A stretch of 64,000 nucleotides of DNA. Source: Verrucomicrobiia bacterium. GTDB taxonomy: Bacteria; Verrucomicrobiota; Verrucomicrobiia; Verrucomicrobiales; Akkermansiaceae. The number at the start of each line of letters is the position of its first letter. The stretch's first letter is position 1. The stretch lies in assembly GCA_030430455.1 (NCBI GenBank), contig JAUIJB010000005.1:1-64000 (forward strand), in the 5' to 3' direction. Below are positions 6,718 through 16,485 of the stretch, piece after piece. A program made the translations under genes and the position numbers. The notes under the pieces were generated by a model. That model searched no databases and was not told where the DNA came from. It saw only the letters and a program-made list of their open reading frames with translations.

Positions 6718-9534
6718 ATGAAGCACCTCGCCGCCAGCCTGCTCGCCCTCCTCTGCTCCGCCGCCGTGGCGGCGGAGCTGCGGGTCGCGTCCTTCAATGT
6801 CGGCGGCGACTTCGTCAACGAGTGCGGCATCTGCGCGCCGGGCACCGAGGACCACGAGGCCGTGCGGGCGGTCCTCGACCGCATCGACGCCGACGTCGTG
6901 GCCCTGCAGGAGATCTTCAACAACGACCTCGACGGCGACCCGGACGACGTCGACGCGCTGGCCGCCGCGCTCGGCTACCCGCACGTCCACACGCCGGCGC
7001 TGACCTCCCTCGACTTCAACCTGCGGACCATCTTCCTGTCGCGCTTCCCCTTCCTCGACACCGATCAGGTGAGTTCGCCGGAGGGGGCCTACGAGATCGC
7101 CCGGCGCCACCCGGTGGTCACCGTCGACGTCCCGGGCACCGACCGCGACCCGGTGATCGTCTCCGTCCACCTCAAGTCGGGGAACGGCAACGACGACCGC
7201 TTCCGCCGCGCGGTCGAGATGCGACGCCTCGACGAGTACCTCGACTCCCGCGGCCTGAGCGACGGCGACAACCTGATCGTGCTCGGCGACTTCAACCTCG
7301 ACCTCGACCCGAACACCAGCAGCTACCTCGCCGAGCCGACGGGCCTGCCGGGTTCCTTCGATCTCGGCGACGACATCCGCGCCGAGTTCGCCGCCAACGT
7401 CCCGCTGGTCTACACCGAGTTTCCGGAGGACTACCTCAGCTCCCCCGACCTGGTCCGCCTCGACTGCCGGATGGTCAACGGTGACACCCGGACGATCATC
7501 GGCGGCCGCCGCATCGACCACATCCTGCTGTCCCCCGCCCTCGCCGCGCGCGGCTTCGCCTGCGAGATCTACGACAGCTTCCTCGAGACCCATCCCAACC
7601 CCGGCCTGCCGAAGGCCGGCTCCCCGCTGTTCTTCGGGACCTCGGGCGACGCCTCGGACCACTGGCCGGTCTTCGTCGACCTCGACCTCGACGACGACAC
7701 GATCTTCGTCGCGGCCTCGGCTGCCAGCATCGGCGAGGACGACCCCGCCGGCAGCGCCACCCTGACCGTCACCCTGCCGGTCCCTCCCGGCCCGGGCGAG
7801 ACGATCCGTGTCACCCTCTCCCCGGACCTTCCCGCTGAGGCGCTCGCCAGCCCGGCCACGCTCGACTTCACCAGCGGCGTGACCCAGCTCACCGCCGACA
7901 TCATCCCGCAGGTCGACGGCATCCCGGACGGCAACCGCACGGTCACCTTCACCGCCAGCGCCAGCGGCCTGACCAGCGGCAGCGCCAGCATCGAGGTGCT
8001 CGACACCACCTCCCCCACCTACCTGCTCAGCGGCTTCGGCACTGCGGCTGCGGAGGACTTCGACGGCTTCGACGGCCTCGCCGACCACCCGCGCTGGGTC
8101 GCGGATTCGTCGGAGCTCGACTGGAGCGGGGCCGACGACGGCAGTGCCGGCGACCCCGGACTCTACAGCTTCGGGGCCCCGGCGGATCCCTCGCTCGGCG
8201 CCGTCCCGGGTGCCGCGCCGACCAGCTTCGCCGCCAGCTTCCGCAACGCCACCGGCACGACCCTCACCGCCCTCGAGCTCGGCTACACGGCCGAGCAGTG
8301 GCACGGGGCCGCCGGCGGCTCGGCCGACACGATTCGCGCCGAGCTGCTGACCGGCGGGTCTCCCGTCCCCCTGCCGCCACTCGACTTCACCGCGGCCACC
8401 GACCTCGACGGGGCGGTCGGCGTCGCGACTCCGCTCGTCGCGGTGGTCGAGGGTCTCAGCGTTCCGGCCGGCGCGGAGTTCCTGCTCCGCTTCACGATTG
8501 CCCGGGGCGCTGGCGGGGCGCTCCCCTCCGCCGACGTCTTCCTCAACGAGATCCACTACGACAACAACAGTAGTGACACCGGCGAGTTCCTCGAGGTGGT
8601 GGCCGGACCCGGCTTCGTCGACCCGCCCGGGAGCGTCGAGGTCGTCCTCTACAATGGCTCGAACGGCGAGCCCTACGAGACCATCAAGCTCGCCGACTTC
8701 GACAATGCCGCCTCCCCGACCGTCGTCGACGGCTACGAGATCTACCACCGCTCGCAGGCCGGCATCCAGAACGGCAGCCCGGATGGCATCGCCGTGGTGG
8801 TCGACGGCGGCGTCTCCGAGTTTCTTTCCTACGAGGGCAGCTTCACCGCGACCAGCGGGCCGGCCAACGGCATGACCTCGAGCGACATCGGCGTCTCCCA
8901 GACGGCGAGCACGCCGGTCGGCCTCGAGTCGCTCATCCGCACCGGCAGCGGCAGCCGCGCCGGCGACTTCAGCTGGGCCCGGATCGACAGTGAGCCCCAC
9001 TCGCCCGGCGCCGCCAACGCGGGGCAGAGCTTCGTCACCCCGGTCTTCTCCCAGGGGCTCGCCGTCGACGACGTCCGCGTCACCGCGCTGCTCGACAGCG
9101 ACCTCGATGGAACTCCGGACCTGAGCGACCCGGATGATGACAACGATGGACTCTCCGACGACGACGAGGGCCTTCTCGGCACGGATCCCCTGCTGGTTGA
9201 CACGGATTCCAACGGCATCGACGACCCGGACGAGGACGCCGACGGGGACGGCTTCGGCAACCTGGAGGAAATCGAACTGCTCGGCACCGACCCGCTTGAT
9301 CCGGGTTCTCGCTTCGCCGTCGCGATCATCCGCAGCGCGGCCGGCCCGTTCGAGCTCCGCTTCCCGAGCAAGTCCGGGACCAGCTACACGGTCGAGTCGG
9401 GCCCGGCACCCGACAACCTCGGCTTCCAATCCTCCCATCCCGGCATCGACGGCGAGATTGTGGTGCCTATTTCCTCCACTGTCGCGACCGGCAGCCGCGG
9501 CTTCTTCCGCGTGCGCGCCACCCCCGGCCCGTGA
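6718..9534 (+). CDS. Secreted endonuclease/exonuclease/phosphatase-family protein with lamin-tail and acidic repeats
   Basis: A 938-residue exported protein with a signal peptide (KHLAASLLALLCSAAVAAEL). Residues about 20-310 form an EEP (DNase I-like) domain with VASFNVGG, VVALQEIFNN, VSVHLKSGNGNDDR, VLGDFNLDLD and DASDHWPVFVDL, so the metal and catalytic residues of the fold are present. A Calx-beta-like domain follows (about 330-435). Then comes a jelly-roll-like region, then a lamin-tail-like domain starting FLNEIHYDNNSS and a run of acidic DxDxDG repeats (about 795-860) that probably bind calcium. The last 70 residues are a C-terminal domain shared by many secreted verrucomicrobial proteins. 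It could be a secreted nuclease or phosphodiesterase; the substrate is not known. Confidence 0.85.
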   Translation: MKHLAASLLALLCSAAVAAELRVASFNVGGDFVNECGICAPGTEDHEAVRAVLDRIDADVVALQEIFNNDLDGDPDDVDALAAALGYPHVHTPALTSLDFNLRTIFLSRFPFLDTDQVSSPEGAYEIARRHPVVTVDVPGTDRDPVIVSVHLKSGNGNDDRFRRAVEMRRLDEYLDSRGLSDGDNLIVLGDFNLDLDPNTSSYLAEPTGLPGSFDLGDDIRAEFAANVPLVYTEFPEDYLSSPDLVRLDCRMVNGDTRTIIGGRRIDHILLSPALAARGFACEIYDSFLETHPNPGLPKAGSPLFFGTSGDASDHWPVFVDLDLDDDTIFVAASAASIGEDDPAGSATLTVTLPVPPGPGETIRVTLSPDLPAEALASPATLDFTSGVTQLTADIIPQVDGIPDGNRTVTFTASASGLTSGSASIEVLDTTSPTYLLSGFGTAAAEDFDGFDGLADHPRWVADSSELDWSGADDGSAGDPGLYSFGAPADPSLGAVPGAAPTSFAASFRNATGTTLTALELGYTAEQWHGAAGGSADTIRAELLTGGSPVPLPPLDFTAATDLDGAVGVATPLVAVVEGLSVPAGAEFLLRFTIARGAGGALPSADVFLNEIHYDNNSSDTGEFLEVVAGPGFVDPPGSVEVVLYNGSNGEPYETIKLADFDNAASPTVVDGYEIYHRSQAGIQNGSPDGIAVVVDGGVSEFLSYEGSFTATSGPANGMTSSDIGVSQTASTPVGLESLIRTGSGSRAGDFSWARIDSEPHSPGAANAGQSFVTPVFSQGLAVDDVRVTALLDSDLDGTPDLSDPDDDNDGLSDDDEGLLGTDPLLVDTDSNGIDDPDEDADGDGFGNLEEIELLGTDPLDPGSRFAVAIIRSAAGPFELRFPSKSGTSYTVESGPAPDNLGFQSSHPGIDGEIVVPISSTVATGSRGFFRVRATPGP

Positions 9535-9577
9535 GCGGCGTTGTCGGCCTTCCGCTCCGCTTCGACACCTCAAGGCC

Positions 9578-9630
9578 GACTGAAGTCGGCGGTCCGATCC
9601 ACCCCTCCCATCGGACCGCGGACTTCAGTC
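9578..9630. repeat. Inverted repeat in a 333-bp spacer
   Basis: Two 21-base arms, GACTGAAGTCGGCGGTCCGA(T) at 9578-9598 and its near-complement at 9610-9630, flank an 11-base centre. One arm has a one-base difference from a perfect match. A third partial copy (ATCGGCGGTCCGC) lies near 9706. The rest of the 9535-9867 spacer shows no gene. No T-run follows, so it looks like a palindromic intergenic repeat and not a standard terminator. Confidence 0.7.
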
Positions 9631-9867
9631 AGCCGCCCTTGCGCTCCGCCTCCACACCTCTCCGTCGACTGCCTCCTTCGCCACGGCTTCGGCGCCCACG
9701 AAAATCGGCGGTCCGCTCCTGGGCCCCGCGCTACTGGCTGCCGGCGACTTGCAGGAGGTGGACAATGGCAGGTGAGCCTGGCCCGGTCCCGGCACCTGCG
9801 GCGCAACCGGCCCACCGAGCCAGGCAGAAAGAGTGGCACCCCGGCCCGCCAGTCGTTAGGTTGGGCC

Positions 9868-11298
9868 ATGAACCTGCAGGAGTGGCTCCCGTATCTCACG
9901 GCGGCCGGGCTTGCCCTGTTCCACCTGGTCGGTATCGGCCACGTCCTCCACGCGCTCCTCCACGTCCGCACCTCGCAGGGGACCATCGCCTGGATCGTCT
10001 CGCTGCTGGCGGTGCCGTGGGTCTCGATCCCGCTCTACTGGATCGCCGGGCGCACCAAGTTCAGCGGCTACATCCGCGCCCGCCGCGCGGAGGACGAGGA
10101 ACTGCGTCGCGTGGCCACCGACATGCACGACCGGCTGGAGTCCTCGTCGATCGCGCCCACCGACGCCTTCGGCCGCGCCGCCGAGGTCCTCGGCGGCCTC
10201 CCCTTCACCAAGGGCAACGAGCTCCACCTGCTCATCGACGGCAAGCGCACCTTCGAGTCGCTCTTCGGTGCGATCGCCGAGGCCAGGGACTACCTCCTGG
10301 TGAACTTCTTCATCGTCAAGAACGACCGCATCGGGACCCGCTTCAAGAACGCCCTCATCGAGCGCGCCGAGGCCGGGGTCCGGGTGTTCTTCCTGTTCGA
10401 CGAGATCGGCTCCCACAAGCTACCCGACAGCTACCTCAGCGAGATGCGCTGCGCCGGCATCAAGTGCCACCCCTTCGGCACCAACCGCCACTGGTGGTCG
10501 CGGCTGCAGGTGAACTTCCGCAACCACCGCAAGATCGTCGTCGCCGACGGCCACGTGGCCTTCATCGGCGGACTCAACGTCGGCGACGAGTACCTCGGCC
10601 GCGACGAGAAGTTCGGCGCCTGGCGCGACACCCACCTGAGGCTCCTCGGCCCCTCCGTGCAGGCGATCCAGCTGGTCTTCCTGGAGGACTGGAACTGGGC
10701 GGCCGACACCCTCCCGAAGCTCAACTGGGAGGGCTCGCCGAGTGCCGGCGACCAGGAGGTGGCGATCATCCCCACCGGCCCGGCCGACCCGGCGGACTCC
10801 TGGCAGCTCGCCGTCGCCGAGGCCGCCAACACCTCGCGGCACCGGCTGTGGATCACCTCGCCGTACTTCGTTCCCGACCGCGGCGTCCTCACTGCGCTGC
10901 AGACGGCGGCCATCCGTGGCGTCGACGTCCGCATCCTGCTTCCCGAGAAGCCCGACCACCTGCTCGTCTGGCTGTCGGCCTTCTCCTACTACGAGGAGAC
11001 CATGCCCTACGGGATCCGCTTCTTCCGCTACCAGCGGGGCTTCCTCCACCAGAAGGTGATGCTGGTCGACGACCGCCTGGCCTTCGTCGGCACCGCCAAC
11101 CTCGACAACCGCTCCTTCCGGCTCAACTTCGAGATCACCGCGCTCTCCCCCGACCGCGCCTTCGTCGACGAGGTCACCCACATGCTCGAGCTCGACTTCG
11201 AGGCCTCGCGCGAGGTGGAGCTCGAGGAATTCACCAAGCGTTCCTTTCCCTTCCGCCTCGCCTGCCGCGCCTCGCGCCTGCTGGCGCCGGTGCAATGA
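9868..11298 (+). CDS. cls: Cardiolipin synthase-like phospholipase D family protein
   Basis: A 476-residue membrane protein. Two hydrophobic N-terminal segments (LPYLTAAGLALFHLVGIG and IAWIVSLLAVPWVSIPLYW) precede two phospholipase D domains. The catalytic HKD motifs are HRKIVVADGHVAFIGGLNVG (around residue 220) and HQKVMLVDDRLAFVGTANLD (around 395), both complete. Cardiolipin synthases of this type join two phosphatidylglycerol molecules, or phosphatidylglycerol with another lipid, at the inner membrane. The ATG at 9868 opens directly on the first membrane segment; the frame is open further upstream but that part looks non-coding and includes the inverted repeat. Confidence 0.93.
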   Translation: MNLQEWLPYLTAAGLALFHLVGIGHVLHALLHVRTSQGTIAWIVSLLAVPWVSIPLYWIAGRTKFSGYIRARRAEDEELRRVATDMHDRLESSSIAPTDAFGRAAEVLGGLPFTKGNELHLLIDGKRTFESLFGAIAEARDYLLVNFFIVKNDRIGTRFKNALIERAEAGVRVFFLFDEIGSHKLPDSYLSEMRCAGIKCHPFGTNRHWWSRLQVNFRNHRKIVVADGHVAFIGGLNVGDEYLGRDEKFGAWRDTHLRLLGPSVQAIQLVFLEDWNWAADTLPKLNWEGSPSAGDQEVAIIPTGPADPADSWQLAVAEAANTSRHRLWITSPYFVPDRGVLTALQTAAIRGVDVRILLPEKPDHLLVWLSAFSYYEETMPYGIRFFRYQRGFLHQKVMLVDDRLAFVGTANLDNRSFRLNFEITALSPDRAFVDEVTHMLELDFEASREVELEEFTKRSFPFRLACRASRLLAPVQ

Positions 11299-11321
11299 CC
11301 CGGCCGCCCACCCGGGAAGGC

Positions 11322-11395
11322 TGGCAGTCCCGCTAGGATTCGAACCTAAACTAGCAGAGTCAGAATCTGCTGTGCTACCATTACACCACGGGACT
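11322..11395 (-). tRNA. tRNA-Gln (anticodon CUG)
   Basis: The minus strand folds into a cloverleaf: acceptor AGTCCCG pairs with CGGGACT, followed by discriminator G and an encoded CCA. The T arm is AGGTTCGAATCCT. The anticodon loop TTCTGAC gives CTG, which reads CAG (Gln). It lies 17 bases after the other tRNA-Gln gene and is probably cotranscribed with it. Confidence 0.95.
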
Positions 11396-11412
11396 TTTTC
11401 CAGCCGGCTCCC

Positions 11413-11487
11413 TGGCAGCCCCCCCAGGACTCGAACCTGGAAATACTGAACCAAAATCAGCTGTGTTACCAATTACACCAAGGGGCT
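11413..11487 (-). tRNA. tRNA-Gln (anticodon UUG)
   Basis: The acceptor AGCCCCT pairs with GGGGGCT (one G-T wobble), followed by discriminator G and encoded CCA. The T arm is CCAGGTTCGAGTCCTGG. The anticodon loop TTTTGGT gives TTG, reading CAA (Gln). It is first in the transcript of two glutamine tRNAs. Confidence 0.95.
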
Positions 11488-11509
11488 CCGAGGTGCCTGC
11501 GGCGGGCGG

Positions 11510-11538
11510 AAGCTAGGGAGCCCCCCGGCCTTTTGCAA
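11510..11538 (-). promoter_or_regulatory. Candidate sigma-70 promoter for the tRNA-Gln pair
   Basis: On the minus strand TTGCAA (11538-11533) and TAGCTT (11515-11510) are separated by exactly 17 bases. The predicted start would fall about 15 bases before the first tRNA. The -35 box is close to consensus and the -10 box is moderate. Confidence 0.5.
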
Positions 11539-11761
11539 CCCGGAAATGCCGTGCCAACCGGCCGCCGTGCCCACCCCGCCGGGCGCTCCGATGGAGCCGG
11601 AAACCCCGCTACTTCCAGGGCTCCCGCGCACCTCCCGGGACGGGCTTGCCACCGGCCCGACCGTGGCCTGCCGCCGCCCTTCACCTTGACAAGCGAGGGC
11701 CCGAGGGTTCCTTTCCGTTGGGCGTCACGATCGTTTTCTCCCCACTCGCAGGGGCACGTCA

Positions 11762-11826
11762 CCGCCGCAACGGCGCCGCCCACCCGCCGCAACGGCCCGC
11801 CCACCCGCCGCAACGGCCCGCCCACC
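11762..11826 (+). repeat. 21-bp tandem repeat, three units
   Basis: Three head-to-tail units of about 21 bases with the core CCGCCGCAACGGCCCGCCCA lie in the spacer before the Kelch-protein gene. The first unit differs by an inserted G-C change near its middle. The whole gap 11488-11965 has no gene that I can support; besides this repeat it holds the tRNA promoter. Confidence 0.8.
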
Positions 11827-11965
11827 CGCCACCGCGCCCGCAGTCCCAAGCTCCCCTCACGCTCGATTTCGGATGGCCCTCGCCCGCAGTCCCTGGCATC
11901 TCAGCACGCACACGCGGACGGATGGCCTCCGTGGCACCGCACGCCGGCTCAGCGCGGGGTTCCGG

Positions 11966-14866
11966 ATGACGATTCGCCGCGGGCCGTGGCTGGCTGCCGT
12001 CCTCGCCTCCACTCTCGCCGCCGCCCATGCGCATGACTGGGACGAGGTCTCCATGCTCCCGTCTCCGCGCCAGGAGCTTCCCTCGGCCTTTCTCGACGGC
12101 TGGATCTACTCGGTCGGCGGCATGCTCGAGGACCCCTTCCGCGGATCGAGCACCGCCTTCACCCGCTACGAGATCGCCAGCGACACCCATGAGGTGCTGC
12201 CCGACCTGCCCTACTCGGTCCACCACGCCAACGCCGCCGCGCTCGATGGCAAGGTCTACATCCTCGGCGGCTGGGAACAGACATCCGATCCGATCCCGGT
12301 CCAGCCGGAGGCCGTGCTCGACCACGTCTACGAATACGACCCGGTCAGCGCGACCTTCACCCAGATGGACCCGATGCCGACCGGGGTCGCCGCGGCGGCG
12401 ACGATCGCGCAGCTGGGCAAGATCTTCGTGATCGGCGGCACCGACGCCACCACCTTCAACGGCTCGGGCAACGTCGACCTCGTCCAGGTCTTCGACCCGG
12501 CCGCGGCAAGCGGCAGCCAGTGGACGGTGCAAAGCAGCTCGATGCCCGACCCGCGCAACCACGTCCACGCCGTCGAGATCGACGGCATGATCTACGTTTC
12601 GCCGGGGCGTTCCCGGACCGCAGGCAACCAGCGCGACTGGGACGGCGTCCAAGTCCAGCGCTACGACCCCGTCACCGCCACCTGGGAGGACAACGCCAAC
12701 CTCGCCACCCTGGCCCCGGAGCGCGGCCGCAGTGCGGGCGGCTTCGCCGGGGTCAACGGCAAGCTGTTCTACATCGGCGGCGAGTCCAACGACACCGCCA
12801 GCACCAACGCCGTGATCGACCTCGTCGACTGCTACGACCCGGCCACCAACCAGTGGCAGGCGCAGGACCCGATCCCCCAGGGGGTCCACGGGATGAGCGC
12901 GGTGACTGCCGGCGTCCGCGGCAACAAGATCTACGTCGCCGGCGGCGGCGAGGAGGAGGGCGTCGCGCCCTCGCTGCGGATCCAGCGCATGACCGTGCGG
13001 GACGCGCAGGAACCCTCCGGCGGCGTCCCCCGGCCGATCCCCGGGCGGATCGAGGCCGAGGACCACGACCAGGGCGGCCCCGCGATCGCCTTCCACGACC
13101 TCAGCGCGGCACCGCCCGAGGAGCCCGGGACGATCGCCTCCGTCGACCCTGCCGGCGGCGGCGAGGTGCTCACCCAGACCGCCGCGGGCGAATGGCTCGA
13201 GTACACCTGCAACCTCTCGGTTGCCGGCAGCTACCGGATCGCGGCGCGCGCCGCTGCGCCCGACCCCGGCGCCGCGCTGCGGCTATGGATCGACGGGGTC
13301 CTCATCGGCGAGCTGCCGCTGGTCCCGACCGCGGACACGGCCAGCTTCGCCGACTCGGAGATCATTGCCTCCATCGGCCCCGGCCTGGTCGGCCCGCGCG
13401 CCCTGCTGCGCGTCGAGCTGCTTGGCGGCGGCTTCGACCTGAACTGGATCGACTTCGGGTTCATCGACGGAACCCCTCCCGAGCTCGTCTCCGCCGGGGC
13501 AACCAGCGACACCACGGTGGAGCTGCTCTTCAGTGAGTTCGTCCTCGCAGGGGCGGGACCGAACGGCAGCGAGAACCCGGCGAACTACGCCATCGATGGC
13601 GGCGTCGAGGTGATCGCCGCGCAGCTCGCCGCCGACCAGCGGACCGTCGTCCTGCGCACCTCCCCGCTCGGCGACGGCATCGGGCGGACCCTTTCGGTCG
13701 ACCTCGTCGGCGACCTCGCCAGCCCGGCCAACCTGCTGGCCGGCCCGGTGACCACCCCGATCGTCCACCGCGCCCGGGTCGGCAGCGGGCTGGTCGCGCT
13801 CTACCAGTTCGAGGAGTTCGACGGTGCCCGGGTCCGCGACGGCTCCGGCTTCGGCCCGCCGCTCAACCTGACCATCGACGAGCCGGCCTTCACCAGCTGG
13901 CTCCCCGGGGCGCTGGAGATCGGCCAGGCCACCAGGATCCACTCAACCGGGGCGGCCGCCAAGGTCAGCGACGCCATCGCTGCCAGCCTCGAGCTCACCG
14001 CGGAGGCGTGGATCGAGCCGGCCAACCTGAGCCAGGACGGCCCGGCGCGCATCGTCACCATCTCGCTCGACGGTTCCAGCCGCAACCTCACCCTCGGCCA
14101 GCAGGGCGACCACTACCAGTTCCGCCTGCGTGCGGACAACACCGGCCCGAACGGCTCCGCCAGCGTCGTCGAGAGCGCAGCGGGAAGCGCCTCAACCGAG
14201 CTGACCCACGTCCTCTACACCCGCGACGCCAGCGGCGCGGCGACCCTCTTCCTCGATGGCGTGGCGAGCGGCAGCAACACCATCGGCAACGCCGGCCAGC
14301 CACTCGGCTGGGACTCCGGCTACGAACTCAGCATCGGCGACGAGGTCGATGGCGGACGCAGCTGGCTCGGCACGCTCCACCTCGTCGCCCTCTACGACCG
14401 CGCCCTGAGCCCGGCCGAGGTGGGCCAGAACCACGCTGCCGGCCCCCGAGCGGGCACCCTCGGCAGCTACGAGGCCTGGCGTCGCAGCCACTTCAGCCAG
14501 GCCGAACTGGCCGACCCGGCCACCAGCGGCGACGACGCGGACCCCGACCTGGACGGCATCGACAACTCCCTCGAGGGCGCCTTCCTGCTCGATCCAGGCT
14601 CCCCGGACGCGCTTCCCGAGGCCGCGATCACCCTGGCTCCCGACGGATCGCTCCGCGCCACCGTGGTGCGTCCCTTCCTCAACCCGGACTTCCGCTTCGA
14701 CGTCGAGCTCTCCGGCGACCTCGACACCTGGCTGCCGCAGGCGGTGCTCGCCAGCGCCCCGTTCCAGAATCCCGACGGCAGCTGGACCTTCACCTACCGG
14801 GATCCCGCGACGCCCGGTGCCGGCGCCCGGCACTTCATGCGCTTTGTGATCCGCGAGGCGCCTTAG
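11966..14866 (+). CDS. Secreted Kelch-repeat, carbohydrate-binding and LamG-domain protein
   Basis: A 966-residue exported protein. The ATG at 11966 gives a clean signal peptide (TIRRGPWLAAVLASTLAAAH). Residues about 30-360 form a Kelch beta-propeller with repeated YILGGWE, FVIGGTD, YIGGESN and YVAGGG blades. A CBM6/malectin-like domain follows (IEAEDHDQGG through GEWLEYTCNL to FDLNWIDFGF, about 365-520), then an Ig-like domain (about 525-605), and a LamG/concanavalin domain (ALYQFEEFDG through LFLDGVASG, about 610-830). The last 130 residues, with DADPDLDGIDNSLEGAF, match the calcium-binding-like C-terminal module of many verrucomicrobial secreted proteins. It likely binds glycans outside the cell; no catalytic residues were seen. 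Confidence 0.85.
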   Translation: MTIRRGPWLAAVLASTLAAAHAHDWDEVSMLPSPRQELPSAFLDGWIYSVGGMLEDPFRGSSTAFTRYEIASDTHEVLPDLPYSVHHANAAALDGKVYILGGWEQTSDPIPVQPEAVLDHVYEYDPVSATFTQMDPMPTGVAAAATIAQLGKIFVIGGTDATTFNGSGNVDLVQVFDPAAASGSQWTVQSSSMPDPRNHVHAVEIDGMIYVSPGRSRTAGNQRDWDGVQVQRYDPVTATWEDNANLATLAPERGRSAGGFAGVNGKLFYIGGESNDTASTNAVIDLVDCYDPATNQWQAQDPIPQGVHGMSAVTAGVRGNKIYVAGGGEEEGVAPSLRIQRMTVRDAQEPSGGVPRPIPGRIEAEDHDQGGPAIAFHDLSAAPPEEPGTIASVDPAGGGEVLTQTAAGEWLEYTCNLSVAGSYRIAARAAAPDPGAALRLWIDGVLIGELPLVPTADTASFADSEIIASIGPGLVGPRALLRVELLGGGFDLNWIDFGFIDGTPPELVSAGATSDTTVELLFSEFVLAGAGPNGSENPANYAIDGGVEVIAAQLAADQRTVVLRTSPLGDGIGRTLSVDLVGDLASPANLLAGPVTTPIVHRARVGSGLVALYQFEEFDGARVRDGSGFGPPLNLTIDEPAFTSWLPGALEIGQATRIHSTGAAAKVSDAIAASLELTAEAWIEPANLSQDGPARIVTISLDGSSRNLTLGQQGDHYQFRLRADNTGPNGSASVVESAAGSASTELTHVLYTRDASGAATLFLDGVASGSNTIGNAGQPLGWDSGYELSIGDEVDGGRSWLGTLHLVALYDRALSPAEVGQNHAAGPRAGTLGSYEAWRRSHFSQAELADPATSGDDADPDLDGIDNSLEGAFLLDPGSPDALPEAAITLAPDGSLRATVVRPFLNPDFRFDVELSGDLDTWLPQAVLASAPFQNPDGSWTFTYRDPATPGAGARHFMRFVIREAP

Positions 14867-14901
14867 CCCCACACGGGATCGCCTCGATCGGGACGCGGCG
14901 C

Positions 14902-16461
14902 CTACATCTCCAGCATCAGCCGGGCCGGGTGCTCGATGCAGTCCTTGATCCGGATCAGGAAGGACACCGCCTCCTTGCCGTCGACCAGGCGGTGGTCATA
15001 GCTCATCGCGAGGTACATCATCGGCCGGATCACCACCTCACCGTCGACCGCCACCGGGCGTTGCTGGATGGTGTGCATGCCGAGGATGCCGCTCTGCGGC
15101 GGGTTGAGGATCGGGGTGCTCAGCAGCGAGCCGTAGGTGCCGCCGTTGGAAATGGTGAACACGCCGCCCTGCAGGTCCTCGATCTGGATCGTCCCCTCGC
15201 GCGCCTTGTTGGCGTAGTCGAGGATGTCCTGCTCGATCTCGGCGAAGCTCTTCCGGTCGCAGTCGCGCAACACGGGGACCACCAGGCCCTTCTCGGTGCC
15301 GATCGCGACGCCGATGTCGTAGTAGTGGTTCTCGACGATCTCGTTGCCCTCGATGCGGCCGTTGACCTGGGGCACGTCCTTGAGCGCCTGGACCACGGCC
15401 TTCACGAAGAAGGACATGAAGCCGAGCTTCACGCCGTGCTTGCGGATGAACTCCTCCTGGACCTGCTTGCGCAAACGCATCACCTCGGCCATGTCGGCCT
15501 CGTTGAAGGTGGTGAGGATCGCCGCGGTGTGCTGGGCGTTGACCAGGTGGGTGGCGATCTTGCGCCGCAGCATGCTCATCTTGCGCCGCGTCGTCCGGCC
15601 GCCCTCGTCGGCGGCGGGCTTCGCCGGGGCGCCGCCCTGCGGCTTGGGAACCACGGCGAGGTCCGACTTGGCGGGCGCGGTCTGCGCGGGCGCGGCCTTC
15701 GCGGGCTGCGCCGCCGGCTTGGAATCCCCTGCCGCTTCCGGCATCGGCTTGGCCCCCGGCTGGGCCGGCTCCCCGCCGGTGGGCGCGGGCTTTTCCTCCT
15801 CCCGGCCCGCCGCGGCCTTCATGGCCGCCGCCGGCGCGGAATCCCCGCCGCCACCCGGGACGATCCGTCCGATCACCTTGCCGATCTTCACCTCCTCGCC
15901 CTCGGCGACGAGGATCTCGAGCCGGCCGGCGATCTCCGCCTCGAGCTCGTTGGAAACCTTGTCGGTCTCCAGCGTCACCAGGGCCTCCCCCTTCGCGACC
16001 GTCTCGCCGTCGCCCTTGTGCCACTGCGCGACGTTGGCCGAGGCGATCGACTCGCCCGCGGCCGGCACCTTGATCTCGACCGGCTCGCCACCGCCGTCGG
16101 CGGCGTCGCCCGAAGCCCCTTCGCCATCCGCGGACGACGACCCGGCGGAGCCGGAGGCATCCGGCTGCGCCTCGTCCCCGGCGGAACCCCCGGCGGAATC
16201 CCCGCCGGCCTGTCCCCCCGACGCCTGGCTGTCGTCGATGCGCGCGATCACGGTGCCGATGGCGACCTCCTCGCCCTCGGCGACGACGATCGACAGCACG
16301 CCGTCGGCCTCGGCCTCGAGCTCGTTGGACACCTTGTCGGTCTCGAGGGTCACCAGGACCTCGCCCCTGACCACGGAGTCGCCGTCGTTCTTGTGCCACT
16401 GCGCGACGTTGGCGGTGGTGATCGATTCGCCGGCGGGCGGGATGGTGACGTCGATGGACAT
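14902..16461 (-). CDS. sucB: 2-oxoglutarate dehydrogenase E2, dihydrolipoyl succinyltransferase
   Basis: A 519-residue E2 enzyme of the TCA cycle that transfers the succinyl group from E1 to CoA. It has two lipoyl domains (about 1-77 and 126-202), each with the lipoylated lysine in [12 protein letters not shown] (K43 and K168), separated by Ala/Gly/Pro/Ser linkers. A short E1/E3-binding region follows, then the catalytic domain ending in [16 protein letters not shown] with the active-site histidine and aspartate. Most bacterial SucB proteins have one lipoyl domain, so the duplication is notable. It lies 24 bases downstream of sucA on the same strand, so the two form an operon. The E3 gene is not in the window. 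Confidence 0.96.
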   Translation of the reverse strand: MSIDVTIPPAGESITTANVAQWHKNDGDSVVRGEVLVTLETDKVSNELEAEADGVLSIVVAEGEEVAIGTVIARIDDSQASGGQAGGDSAGGSAGDEAQPDASGSAGSSSADGEGASGDAADGGGEPVEIKVPAAGESIASANVAQWHKGDGETVAKGEALVTLETDKVSNELEAEIAGRLEILVAEGEEVKIGKVIGRIVPGGGGDSAPAAAMKAAAGREEEKPAPTGGEPAQPGAKPMPEAAGDSKPAAQPAKAAPAQTAPAKSDLAVVPKPQGGAPAKPAADEGGRTTRRKMSMLRRKIATHLVNAQHTAAILTTFNEADMAEVMRLRKQVQEEFIRKHGVKLGFMSFFVKAVVQALKDVPQVNGRIEGNEIVENHYYDIGVAIGTEKGLVVPVLRDCDRKSFAEIEQDILDYANKAREGTIQIEDLQGGVFTISNGGTYGSLLSTPILNPPQSGILGMHTIQQRPVAVDGEVVIRPMMYLAMSYDHRLVDGKEAVSFLIRIKDCIEHPARLMLEM

Positions 16462-16485
16462 GTGGGGAAGGAAAGGTGGAAACGG

